A stretch of DNA of 64,000 nt. Source: Janthinobacterium sp. 1_2014MBL_MicDiv. Its GTDB lineage: Bacteria; Pseudomonadota; Gammaproteobacteria; Burkholderiales; Burkholderiaceae_D. Below, piece after piece: positions 23,602 to 30,962 of this stretch. Positions within the stretch are counted from its first letter, which is position 1, and every line of letters starts with the position of its first letter. The DNA is taken from the NCBI RefSeq assembly GCF_001865675.1, contig NZ_CP011319.1:4898001-4962000 (forward strand), in the 5' to 3' direction. The notes beneath the pieces are model-generated. The model had not been told where the DNA came from. It ran no database searches and was given only the letters and a program-made list of their open reading frames with translations. A program made the position numbers and the translations under genes.

Positions 23602-24670
23602 AGCCAACCAGTGCGATGAACGCGTCGAGTGTCTTGACACTATCGAAATCTGAGTCAGTCCTCGCGTCCTCACGCATTTCCGCACTCACTTGCACGGCCT
23701 TCGTCAAATACTCACAGCACTGATCGGGCAAGCTTGCTAGAGCAGCATAACAAGCCGCATTGTAGAGCCAGGAAACATGTGGATTCTCACCTGCTACCGC
23801 CAACGCACGTACCGTTGTCTCATAGGCGAAAGCAAACTCCCCTAATCGTTTAAGCACATAAGCCTTACGAATGAGCAATATTGCAGTTAAGTAGCCATCC
23901 ATCAAGTCATCTCCTGGCCCGCACACTTTATCAACACGACTAACTACATCGCGGTAAAGGTCCTCTTTCACGGCTTCGCTGATATGTTCCCGTTCAGACC
24001 TGTCAATGACATCCCATATCAACTGCGAGGCAATAAGCGCTACCGCATTACGATGCATGCGGCTTGTAAACTCCTCAACCATTTTTTGCATTTGTGTTTC
24101 ATGGTCAGTTTTCACTGCCTGCATCTGCAACTGATGATCTCCCTTTACCGCCTGCATCTGCGCATCAAGATCATTTTTGTGCGCACGAACAATCTCATCA
24201 AATTTATTCTTTTGCTCTTCGATGTGTCCCGCATGTGCAGTCTCCAGCCTCTCAAGCTTATCTTTTGTTGGCTTAATTACTGCCTTCCACTCTCGGAATC
24301 CAAAAAAAGCCACAAGAGCACCCAGTGCACCGAAGAAGTACATCAGCATTTGCATTCGGTCAGCAGATGCTTGAGAGTGCTCGCGTGACGTATCTAATAC
24401 AATTCTTGACAATGCCAGAATATCTCCTGGGGTGACCATTGCAGGAGGAGCAACGCCAGTCGACGTAGCAATGACTGGTGCAGGCGCCACTGCAGGAATA
24501 GCGGGCGGCAACGCGTTCAATTGCGTCGCTGAATTAGGCGGTTGCTGCTGGGGTTTTGCTACTTGAGGTGCACCTGCTGGAGGCGAGCTAGCTTGAGCAG
24601 CACAAATAGATTGTGCTAAAGCCAGACTCAAGAAAACCCCGCAACGAAATACTACGTTTCTTAAAATCAT
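23600..24670 (-). CDS. Exported membrane coiled-coil protein with helical-repeat C-terminus, probable prophage cargo
   Basis: The 356-residue protein has an N-terminal signal-like segment (about 1-27), a Pro/Ala-rich linker to residue 75, one membrane helix (about 108-127, Leu-Met-Tyr-Phe-Phe-Gly-Ala-Leu-Gly-Ala) and a long coiled coil (about 135-210) with a repeated Gln-Met-Gln-Ala-Val-Lys unit. A helical, TPR-like C-terminus follows. ATG at 24670 has a GGAAGG ribosome site; an upstream TTG is less likely. It lies between the integrase and tRNA-Ser, reads opposite to the phage genes, and is the only gene in that slot. I infer a lysogenic-conversion gene; its function is unknown. Confidence 0.7.
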   Translation of the reverse strand: MILRNVVFRCGVFLSLALAQSICAAQASSPPAGAPQVAKPQQQPPNSATQLNALPPAIPAVAPAPVIATSTGVAPPAMVTPGDILALSRIVLDTSREHSQASADRMQMLMYFFGALGALVAFFGFREWKAVIKPTKDKLERLETAHAGHIEEQKNKFDEIVRAHKNDLDAQMQAVKGDHQLQMQAVKTDHETQMQKMVEEFTSRMHRNAVALIASQLIWDVIDRSEREHISEAVKEDLYRDVVSRVDKVCGPGDDLMDGYLTAILLIRKAYVLKRLGEFAFAYETTVRALAVAGENPHVSWLYNAACYAALASLPDQCCEYLTKAVQVSAEMREDARTDSDFDSVKTLDAFIALVG

Positions 24671-24810
24671 TAATTTGCCTTCCAAGTGGTTGCAGTCTAA
24701 ACAACAAGGCTACCACAAAATAAAAGACAAAGTTCCTAGGGGAAACTAAATAAAAAGATATTTCCACTACACAAGTGTGAAAAAAATAGTACAACTTCGA
24801 TGAATAGCAC

Positions 24811-24842
24811 AAAAAAAAGCGGCTCCCTTTGGGGAGCCGCTT
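24811..24842 (-). terminator. Terminator of tRNA-Ser
   Basis: AAGCGGCTCCC and GGGAGCCGCTT (24817-24827, 24832-24842) form an 11-bp perfect stem with a four-base loop. On the minus strand this is followed by a run of T (A at 24811-24818 on the plus strand). It lies eight bases after the tRNA-Ser 3' end. Confidence 0.9.
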
Positions 24843-24849
24843 ATATCCT

Positions 24850-24940
24850 TGGCGGAGAGAGGGGGATTCGAACCCCCGATAGGCTATGAACCTATACACG
24901 CTTTCCAGGCGTGCGACTTCAACCACTCATCCACCTCTCC
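24850..24940 (-). tRNA. tRNA-Ser(GGA)
   Basis: The minus strand folds as a type II tRNA. The acceptor stem starts GGAGAGG and ends TCTCTCC with discriminator G and encoded CCA. The anticodon arm is CACGC-CTGGAAA-GCGTG with anticodon GGA. A long variable arm (TATAGGTTCATAGCCTA) and a TTCGAAT loop complete the fold. The long variable arm confirms serine. Its 3' end faces the prophage, the usual orientation for a tRNA attachment site. Confidence 0.96.
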
Positions 24941-25081
24941 TGCAGGCAATGCGTCTACTTGCTCGCATTGCGTACTATTTCTCGCTTGTCGCGAAGCCGC
25001 AGATTATAGCAAAGATTCTACGGACTGCCAAAGTTATTTACCGTGGGGTAAAAGTAGCGCGATACAGCAAGCCGGTAAGGG

Positions 25082-25112
25082 CCGGGGTCGGTCCCTGAGG
25101 TTCCGACCCCGG
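25082..25112. other. Ten-base-pair hairpin downstream of acs
   Basis: CCGGGGTCGG (25082-25091) and CCGACCCCGG (25103-25112) can pair fully around an 11-base loop. It lies 33 bases past the acs stop codon (leftward gene). No T-run follows on either strand, so it is either a weak terminator or a stabilising 3' element of the acs mRNA. Confidence 0.6.
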
Positions 25113-25145
25113 TCGTTGGTTTGGGTTTCGGCTACCGAAACAACA

Positions 25146-27152
25146 TCAGGACGCTTCCTTCAACTGCTCCAGGATGGCCGGGTTTTCCAGGGTCGAGACG
25201 TCTTGCGTGATCGTCTCGCCCTTGGCCAGCACGCGCAACAGGCGGCGCATGATTTTGCCGGAGCGGGTTTTCGGCAGGTTGTCGCCGAAACGGATTTCCT
25301 TCGGCTTGGCGATCGGGCCGATTTCCTTGCCGACCCAGTTGCGCAGCTCCAGGGCCAGCTTCTTCGCTTCCTCGCCGGTCGGACGCGCCTGCTTCAAGAC
25401 GACGAAGGCGCAGATCGATTCACCGGTCGTGTCGTCCGGACGGCCCACCACGGCCGCTTCGGCCACCAGCGGGTTGGCCACCAGGGCCGATTCGATTTCC
25501 ATCGTGCCCATGCGGTGGCCCGACACGTTCAGCACGTCATCGATGCGGCCCGTGATGGTGAAATAGCCCGTATCCTTGTTGCGGATGGCGCCGTCGCCTG
25601 CCAGGTACATCTTGCCACCCAGTTCTTCCGGGAAATAGCTGGACTTGAAACGCTCGGGATTGTTCCAGATCGTGCGGATCATCGATGGCCATGGGCGCTT
25701 CACCACGAGGATGCCGCCCTGGCCGTTCGGCACGTCCTGGCCCGCTTCGTCGACGATGGCGGCCATGATGCCCGGCAATGGCAGCGTGCAGGAACCGGGG
25801 ACCATCGGCGTCGCGCCCGGCAGCGGGGTGATCATGTGGCCACCCGTTTCCGTTTGCCAGAAGGTATCGACGATCGGGCATTTCTCGCCGCCGATGTTCT
25901 TGTAGTACCACATCCACGCTTCCGGATTGATCGGCTCGCCGACGGAGCCCAGCAGGCGCAAGCTGCTCAAGTCGTAGTTGCTTGGATGCACTTTCGGGTC
26001 GACGTCGGCCGCCTTGATCAGTGAACGGATGGCCGTGGGGGCCGTGTAGAAAATGCTGACATTGTGCTTCTTGATGGTTTCCCAGAAACGGCCCGCGTTC
26101 GGGTAGGTCGGGATGCCTTCGAACACCACTTGCGTGGCGCCCACGGCCATCGGGCCATACGCGATGTAGCTGTGGCCCGTCACCCAGCCGATGTCGGCCG
26201 TGCACCAGAAGACGTCGTCGGGCTTGATGTCGAAACTCCACTTCATCGTCAGCGCGGCCCACAGCAGGTAGCCGCCGCTCGAGTGCTGCACGCCCTTCGG
26301 CGTGCCGGTCGAGCCGGAGGTATACAAGATGAACAGGGGATGCTCGGCATCGACCCATTCCGGCTCGCATTGCGCGCTCTGGCCTTCGACCAGGTCGTGC
26401 AGCCACGTGTCGCGGCCGGCCACCATCGGCAAGTCGCTGCCCGTGCGCTTGTACACGATGACGTTCTTCACGGAATCGCAGCCACCCAGCGCCAGCGCTT
26501 CGTCGACGATGGCTTTCAGCGGCAGTTTCTTGCCGCCACGCAATTGCTCGTCGCCCGTGATGACGGCCACGGCGCCCGCGTCGATGATGCGTTCCTGCAA
26601 GGACTTCGCGGAAAAGCCGCCGAAGACGACGGAGTGCGTGGCGCCGATGCGCGCGCAGGCTTGCATGGCGGCAACGCCTTCGACGGACATCGACATATAG
26701 ATGATCACGCGATCACCTTTGCTAATACCTTTGGCTTTCAGGCCATTGGCAAATTTGCAGACCTGGGCGTGCAATTCCGTGTAGCTGGCCTTGGTGACGG
26801 TGCCGTCGTCCGCTTCGAAGATGATGGCCGTCTTGTCGCCCAGGCCATTTTCGATGTTGCGGTCGAGGCAGTTGTACGACACGTTGAGCTGGCCGTCTTC
26901 GAACCATTTGTAGAATGGGGCGTTGTCTTCGTTCAGGGTGCGGGTGAACGGCTTCTTCCAGCTCAGGTTTTCGCGCGCCAGCTTGGCCCAGAAGCCTTCG
27001 TAGTCGCGCTCGGCGTCGGCCACCATGGCGCGGTAGGCGTCCATGCCGGAAATCGTTGCCTGCGCGGCAAACGCTGCCGATGGGTTAAATACGCGCGACT
27101 CTTCTGGTCCCTGCTGTTCCGTGCCCTGCCCTTGGTTTTCTGTACCGGCCAT
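25146..27152 (-). CDS. acs: Acetyl-CoA synthetase
   Basis: The 668-residue enzyme (usual length about 650) converts acetate, ATP and CoA to acetyl-CoA through acetyl-AMP, in the cytoplasm. The AMP-binding motif Tyr-Thr-Ser-Gly-Ser-Thr-Gly-Thr-Pro-Lys-Gly is at residues 277-287. The C-terminal lid has Arg-Ser-Gly-Lys633-Ile-Met-Arg-Arg, the lysine normally inactivated by acetylation. Also present are the Trp-Gln-Thr-Glu-Thr-Gly-Gly motif and Tyr-Leu-Ala-Gly-Asp-Gly. The first 25 residues are Gln/Glu-rich and not part of the conserved core, so translation could begin slightly downstream. Confidence 0.96.
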   Translation of the reverse strand: MAGTENQGQGTEQQGPEESRVFNPSAAFAAQATISGMDAYRAMVADAERDYEGFWAKLARENLSWKKPFTRTLNEDNAPFYKWFEDGQLNVSYNCLDRNIENGLGDKTAIIFEADDGTVTKASYTELHAQVCKFANGLKAKGISKGDRVIIYMSMSVEGVAAMQACARIGATHSVVFGGFSAKSLQERIIDAGAVAVITGDEQLRGGKKLPLKAIVDEALALGGCDSVKNVIVYKRTGSDLPMVAGRDTWLHDLVEGQSAQCEPEWVDAEHPLFILYTSGSTGTPKGVQHSSGGYLLWAALTMKWSFDIKPDDVFWCTADIGWVTGHSYIAYGPMAVGATQVVFEGIPTYPNAGRFWETIKKHNVSIFYTAPTAIRSLIKAADVDPKVHPSNYDLSSLRLLGSVGEPINPEAWMWYYKNIGGEKCPIVDTFWQTETGGHMITPLPGATPMVPGSCTLPLPGIMAAIVDEAGQDVPNGQGGILVVKRPWPSMIRTIWNNPERFKSSYFPEELGGKMYLAGDGAIRNKDTGYFTITGRIDDVLNVSGHRMGTMEIESALVANPLVAEAAVVGRPDDTTGESICAFVVLKQARPTGEEAKKLALELRNWVGKEIGPIAKPKEIRFGDNLPKTRSGKIMRRLLRVLAKGETITQDVSTLENPAILEQLKEAS

Positions 27153-27460
27153 GCTTGTCTCCAGTGTAGTAATTGTTTGCTAACACGATAAGCGCCCTGT
27201 CTTACGGACGCCTTACATTGCGCGTTTTATGCTGCGTTTTGCTCTGTCCATACTAACCATAAGCGCCTTCGGCAATAGGAGTCAAGGGGACGCCGTACAG
27301 TATTTTCGCTGGGAAAATGCCTGTTGCGCCGAAGGTTCAATACCACTTTGTATTTCATCAAACCCAATAATCCAGAGCAAGGCCATGCGCAGTGATCGGT
27401 AGCAAGTGTAAAATGTCGGGCATGCCAAAAATTGGTATTTACTCCCCCAGGAACCTCCAC
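27153..27460. other. Divergent intergenic region between acs and the UPF0114 gene
   Basis: This 308-bp region must hold the promoters for two divergent genes. I see no high-scoring promoter pair, riboswitch or clear operator. A CCAGGAA ribosome site lies at the right end, before 27461. Short AT-rich tracts near 27170-27190 and 27330-27370 are the likeliest promoter zones. Confidence 0.4.
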
Positions 27461-28075
27461 ATGATCGACCACCTACCACCGTCTGCCAAACATACCAAGC
27501 TGCGCCCACTGTCCGCCTTCATCTTCATGTCGCGCTGGCTGCAGTTGCCGCTGTACCTGGGCCTGATCCTCGCACAATGCGTGTATGTATTCCATTTCTG
27601 GGTGGAATTGTCCGACCTGATCGGCGCCGTGTTCGGCAATGATGCCGCCTTGCAGCACGTGCTGACGGCCGTTGCCGTGCCGGGCAGCGCCCTGCCGACC
27701 AAGCTCAACGAAGCGACCATCATGCTGGTGGTATTAGGCCTGATCGACGTGGTCATGATTTCGAACCTGCTGATCATGGTCATTATCGGCGGCTACGAAA
27801 CCTTCGTTTCGCGCATGCACCTCGATGACCACCCAGACCAGCCGGAATGGTTGTCGCATGTAAATGCTTCCGTGCTGAAGACGAAATTAGCGATGGCCAT
27901 CATCGGCATCTCGTCCATCCACCTGCTGAAGACGTTTATCAACGCCAACTCGTACAAGATCGAAGTGATCATCGCGCAAACGGTGATCCACATGGTCTTC
28001 ATCCTGTCGGCGATGGCGATTGCCTACACGGACCGCATCATGACGGTCACGCAAAACCAGGCACGCAACCATTGA
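27461..28075 (+). CDS. UPF0114 (YqhA-like, TIGR00645) inner membrane protein
   Basis: The 204-residue protein has four hydrophobic segments (about 27-47, 80-105, 138-160, 168-188) and the TIGR00645 features: Arg-Trp-Leu-Gln-Leu-Pro-Leu-Tyr-Leu-Gly-Leu-Ile in the first helix and Ile-Gly-Gly-Tyr-Glu-Thr-Phe-Val-Ser in the loop after the second. The family is widespread and uncharacterised. The ATG at 27461 is preferred over upstream in-frame starts because the homology begins there. Confidence 0.88.
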   Translation: MIDHLPPSAKHTKLRPLSAFIFMSRWLQLPLYLGLILAQCVYVFHFWVELSDLIGAVFGNDAALQHVLTAVAVPGSALPTKLNEATIMLVVLGLIDVVMISNLLIMVIIGGYETFVSRMHLDDHPDQPEWLSHVNASVLKTKLAMAIIGISSIHLLKTFINANSYKIEVIIAQTVIHMVFILSAMAIAYTDRIMTVTQNQARNH

Positions 28076-28083
28076 GCCAGAAG

Positions 28084-28114
28084 CCCATGACTGCCAACGG
28101 CGGTCGTGGGTTTT
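28084..28114 (+). terminator. Terminator after the UPF0114 gene
   Basis: CCCATGAC (28084-28091) pairs with GTCGTGGG (28103-28110) with one G-T pair, then TTTT. It follows the stop codon by eight bases. Confidence 0.75.
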
Positions 28115-28186
28115 GTCACTCCGATGCAGTAACCGATGCAGTAATTAGTAAAGAGTCTTACCCTTCTTATCTACCGCGAGAACACC

Positions 28187-29731
28187 ATGACTGTCATAAA
28201 GCAAGAAGACCTGATCGAATCCGTCGCCGCAGCGTTGCAGTACATTAGCTACTACCACCCTGCAGATTACATCGAGCACCTGGCGCGCGCCTACGCGGCC
28301 GAGCAAAGCCCGGCGGCAAAAGATGCGATCGCGCAAATCCTGACCAACTCGCGCATGTGCGCGGAAGGCAAGCGTCCTATCTGCCAGGACACGGGTATCG
28401 TCAACGTCTTCCTGAAAATCGGCATGGGCGTGCGCTTCGAGGGCTTCTCCGGCACGGTCACCGACGCCGTCAACGAAGGCGTGCGCCGCGCGTACAACTT
28501 CGACGACAACAAGCTGCGCGCCTCCATCGTGGCCGACCCGCATTTCGACCGCAAGAACACCAAGGACAACACGCCAGCCGTCGTGCACATGGAACTGGTC
28601 GAAGGCAATACCGTCGACGTGAAAGTCGCTGCCAAGGGCGGCGGCTCGGAAAACAAATCCAAGATGATCATGATGAACCCGTCCGATTCGCTGGTGGACT
28701 GGGTCATGAAGACCGTGCCGACCATGGGCGCCGGCTGGTGTCCGCCTGGCATGCTGGGTATCGGCATCGGCGGCACGGCCGAAAAAGCCATGCTGATGGC
28801 GAAGGAAGTGTTGATGGAAGACATCGACATGTTTGAGCTGAAACAACGCGGCCCGCAGAACAAACTGGAAGAATTGCGTATCGAGCTGTGCGACAAGATC
28901 AACTCGCTGGGCATCGGCGCGCAAGGCCTGGGCGGCCTGACGACCGTGCTCGACGTGAAAATCATGATGCACCCGACGCACGCCGCGTCGAAGCCGGTCG
29001 CCATGATCCCGAACTGCGCCGCCACGCGCCACGGCCACTTCGTGCTCGACGGCTCGGGTCCGGCCTATATGGAACCGCCATCGCTGTCGTCGTGGCCGGA
29101 AGTGCACTGGACGCCGGACACGGAAAAATCCAAGCGCGTCGACCTCAACACGCTGACGAAAGAAGAAGTCGCTTCGTGGACGCCGGGCCAGACCCTGCTG
29201 TTGAACGGCAAGATGCTGACGGGCCGCGACGCCGCGCACAAGCGCATCCAGGACATGCTGGCCAAGGGCGAGGAATTGCCCGTCGACTTCAAGAACCGCG
29301 TCATCTACTACGTCGGCCCGGTCGATCCCGTGCGCGACGAAGCCGTCGGCCCGGCCGGTCCGACCACCGCCACGCGCATGGACAAGTTCACCGACATGAT
29401 GCTGGAAAAAACCGGCCTGATCGCCATGATCGGCAAGGCCGAGCGCGGCCCCGTCGCCATCGAATCGATCCAGAAGCACCAGTCGGCTTACCTGATGGCC
29501 GTCGGCGGCGCCGCCTACCTGGTGTCGAAAGCCATCAAGCACGCCAAGGTGCTGGGCTTTGCCGACATGGGCATGGAAGCCATCTACGAATTCGACGTCG
29601 TCGACATGCCGGTGACGGTGGCCGTGGATGCGAAAGGTACTTCGGTGCACAACACGGGTCCGAAGGAATGGCAGGCGAAGATCGAGCAGCTCAATAGCAG
29701 CGTCAGCCAGATCCCCGTGACGGTCGCTTAA
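28187..29731 (+). CDS. Fumarate hydratase, class I (iron-sulfur)
   Basis: The 514-residue enzyme interconverts fumarate and malate in the TCA cycle. It carries N- and C-terminal class I fumarase domains in one chain. Cys66 (Arg-Pro-Ile-Cys-Gln-Asp-Thr-Gly), Cys185 (Gly-Ala-Gly-Trp-Cys-Pro-Pro-Gly) and Cys277 (Pro-Asn-Cys-Ala-Ala-Thr) are the three ligands of the [4Fe-4S] cluster. The C-terminal Gly-Pro-Thr-Thr-Ala-Thr-Arg-Met motif is also seen. Being oxygen-labile through its cluster, it usually coexists with a class II enzyme elsewhere. It has its own terminator. Confidence 0.95.
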   Translation: MTVIKQEDLIESVAAALQYISYYHPADYIEHLARAYAAEQSPAAKDAIAQILTNSRMCAEGKRPICQDTGIVNVFLKIGMGVRFEGFSGTVTDAVNEGVRRAYNFDDNKLRASIVADPHFDRKNTKDNTPAVVHMELVEGNTVDVKVAAKGGGSENKSKMIMMNPSDSLVDWVMKTVPTMGAGWCPPGMLGIGIGGTAEKAMLMAKEVLMEDIDMFELKQRGPQNKLEELRIELCDKINSLGIGAQGLGGLTTVLDVKIMMHPTHAASKPVAMIPNCAATRHGHFVLDGSGPAYMEPPSLSSWPEVHWTPDTEKSKRVDLNTLTKEEVASWTPGQTLLLNGKMLTGRDAAHKRIQDMLAKGEELPVDFKNRVIYYVGPVDPVRDEAVGPAGPTTATRMDKFTDMMLEKTGLIAMIGKAERGPVAIESIQKHQSAYLMAVGGAAYLVSKAIKHAKVLGFADMGMEAIYEFDVVDMPVTVAVDAKGTSVHNTGPKEWQAKIEQLNSSVSQIPVTVA

Positions 29732-29746
29732 ACAGGCACTACCCTA

Positions 29747-29777
29747 CGCCGCGCGGCAATACCAGCGCGGCGTTTTT
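29747..29777 (+). terminator. Terminator after fumarase
   Basis: CGCCGCGC (29747-29754) and GCGCGGCG (29765-29772) make a perfect 8-bp stem with a ten-base loop, followed by TTTTT. It isolates the fumarase gene from murI. Confidence 0.88.
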
Positions 29778-29795
29778 CATCCTCTTCGGTTTCCT

Positions 29796-30641
29796 ATGAC
29801 TTCTACTGCAAGCAATGCCCACGCCAGCGCCCCCATCGGCATTTTTGATTCCGGCGTGGGCGGCCTGTCCGTGCTGCGCCATATCCGCGCGCAGCTGCCG
29901 CAGGAAGACCTGATCTACGTTGCCGATTCCGGCTATGCGCCGTATGGCGACAAGACGGAACAGCAGGTCGTCGACCGCTCGCTGGCGATTGCCGCCTATT
30001 TGCTCGGGCATGGCGTCAAGGCGCTGGTGGTCGCCTGCAACACGGCGACCATCGCCGCCATCAAGGCCTTGCGCGCGCGCTACCCGGAACTGCCCATCGT
30101 CGGCGTCGAGCCGGGCCTGAAACCGGCGGCGGCCATCAGCCGCAATGGCAAGATCGGCGTGCTGGCCACCGAGCGCACCTTGCGCGGCGACAAGCTGCTG
30201 GCCCTGCGCGAGCAGGTCAGCGCCGCCACGGGCGCCACCTTCATCCTGCAACCGTGCATCGGCCTGGCCGACCGCATCGAGCAGTGCGAGCTGGGCAACG
30301 ACCCGTTGGACGCCACCAGTGCCATGCTGGAGCGCTACATCGCGCCCGTGCTGGCGCAAGGCGTCGACACATTGGTGCTCGGCTGCACGCACTACCTGTT
30401 CGTGCAGGACGCTATCGAACGCACGGTGCGCGCGCATACATCGCAACAGATCACCCTGGTCGACACCGGGGAGGCCGTGGCACGCCAGCTGACCCGCTTG
30501 CTCGACGCGGCAAGCTTGCGCCGCACCGGCAACGATGCGCCGCAGCTGCAGGGGTACACGACGGCCACGGTCGAGTCGCTGGCGCAAGCCTTCGCCGGTT
30601 TGCTGGACTTGCACCCGCCCGTCACCCACCTGTCCGTGTGA
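29796..30641 (+). CDS. murI: Glutamate racemase
   Basis: The 281-residue enzyme makes D-glutamate for peptidoglycan. Typical motifs are Ile-Gly-Ile-Phe-Asp18-Ser19-Gly-Val-Gly-Gly, Tyr-Val-Ala-Asp-Ser-Gly-Tyr-Ala-Pro-Tyr-Gly, Ala-Cys81-Asn-Thr-Ala-Thr and Leu-Gly-Cys197-Thr-His-Tyr. The two cysteines are the catalytic pair. Length is normal for the family. It lies 19 bases after the fumarase terminator. Confidence 0.95.
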   Translation: MTSTASNAHASAPIGIFDSGVGGLSVLRHIRAQLPQEDLIYVADSGYAPYGDKTEQQVVDRSLAIAAYLLGHGVKALVVACNTATIAAIKALRARYPELPIVGVEPGLKPAAAISRNGKIGVLATERTLRGDKLLALREQVSAATGATFILQPCIGLADRIEQCELGNDPLDATSAMLERYIAPVLAQGVDTLVLGCTHYLFVQDAIERTVRAHTSQQITLVDTGEAVARQLTRLLDAASLRRTGNDAPQLQGYTTATVESLAQAFAGLLDLHPPVTHLSV

Positions 30642-30699
30642 GGGAAATCGGGCGTTTTCAGGCAATCTTTCGATTCTTTAAAAAAGACTGCATTTAGAT

Positions 30700-30728
30700 T
30701 TGCCACTTTGCCGAGTTCTTTGTATAAT
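30700..30728 (+). promoter_or_regulatory. Sigma-70 promoter of tRNA-His
   Basis: TTGCCA (30700-30705) and TATAAT (30723-30728) with a 17-base spacer form a near-consensus promoter. The tRNA starts 46 bases after the -10 box, a normal leader length for tRNA genes. Confidence 0.9.
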
Positions 30729-30773
30729 TCGGCACCTGTTCAGCAAAACAGCTAAACAGGTAAGTAAGACAGT

Positions 30774-30850
30774 GGTGGCTGTAGCTCAGTTGGTAGAGTC
30801 CAGGATTGTGATTCCTGTTGTCGTGGGTTCGAGCCCCATCAGCCACCCCA
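30774..30850 (+). tRNA. tRNA-His(GTG)
   Basis: The 77-nt gene has the extra 5' G of tRNA-His at 30774, acceptor stem GTGGCTG, D-loop AGCTCAGTTGGTAGAG, anticodon arm CAGGA-TTGTGAT-TCCTG (anticodon GTG), TTCGAGC loop and encoded CCA (30848-30850). The last 17 bases belong to the direct repeat that bounds the adjoining island, so integration rebuilt an intact tRNA. Confidence 0.97.
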
Positions 30851-30857
30851 CAGAATA
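30834..30857 (+). repeat. attL: 24-bp direct repeat at the 3' end of tRNA-His
   Basis: Identical over 24 bases to 42840-42863. It begins in the T-arm of the tRNA, includes the CCA end and runs seven bases beyond. Position at a tRNA 3' end next to an integrase gene is typical of an attachment site. Confidence 0.93.
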
Positions 30858-30873
30858 CGTTTCTTGAAATAGG

Positions 30874-30906
30874 TGCTTGATTTCCTAGGGAATCAAGCAT
30901 TTTTTT
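30874..30906 (+). terminator. Island-supplied terminator behind tRNA-His
   Basis: TGCTTGATT (30874-30882) and AATCAAGCA (30891-30899) pair perfectly around an eight-base loop and are followed by a run of seven T. The island thus restores termination for the tRNA it split from its own terminator. Confidence 0.88.
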
Positions 30907-30962
30907 CGTCATCAAGCTTCTTTTTTGCTATACCGTCTGTCACACAACAAGGTGCAACAGAC

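Larger units (their letters stand above)
1..24850 (+). mobile_element. P2-like prophage (left end outside window), probably integrated at tRNA-Ser(GGA)
   Basis: Gene content and order follow the P2 late region almost gene for gene (L, X, lysis, R, S, V, W, J, I, H, FI, FII, E, T, U, D). A repressor, an Ogr activator, a gpA-type replication protein and an integrase follow. Unlike P2, the integrase ends the early operon, so the right attachment site should lie beyond position 23267. The first unbroken chromosomal landmark is tRNA-Ser, whose 3' end faces the prophage, so I place the boundary near 24850. That placement is inferred, because the second copy of the attachment core is not in the window. 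All structural genes look intact, so the prophage could be functional. Confidence 0.85.

Noticed and set aside
25082..25112. Strong terminator for acs
   Set aside because: The hairpin is perfect, but no T-run follows on the acs strand, so it is listed only as a hairpin.
28145..29650. Antisense frame of about 500 codons over the fumarase gene
   Set aside because: Composition is His/Arg/Val-rich and fumarase matches its family over full length.
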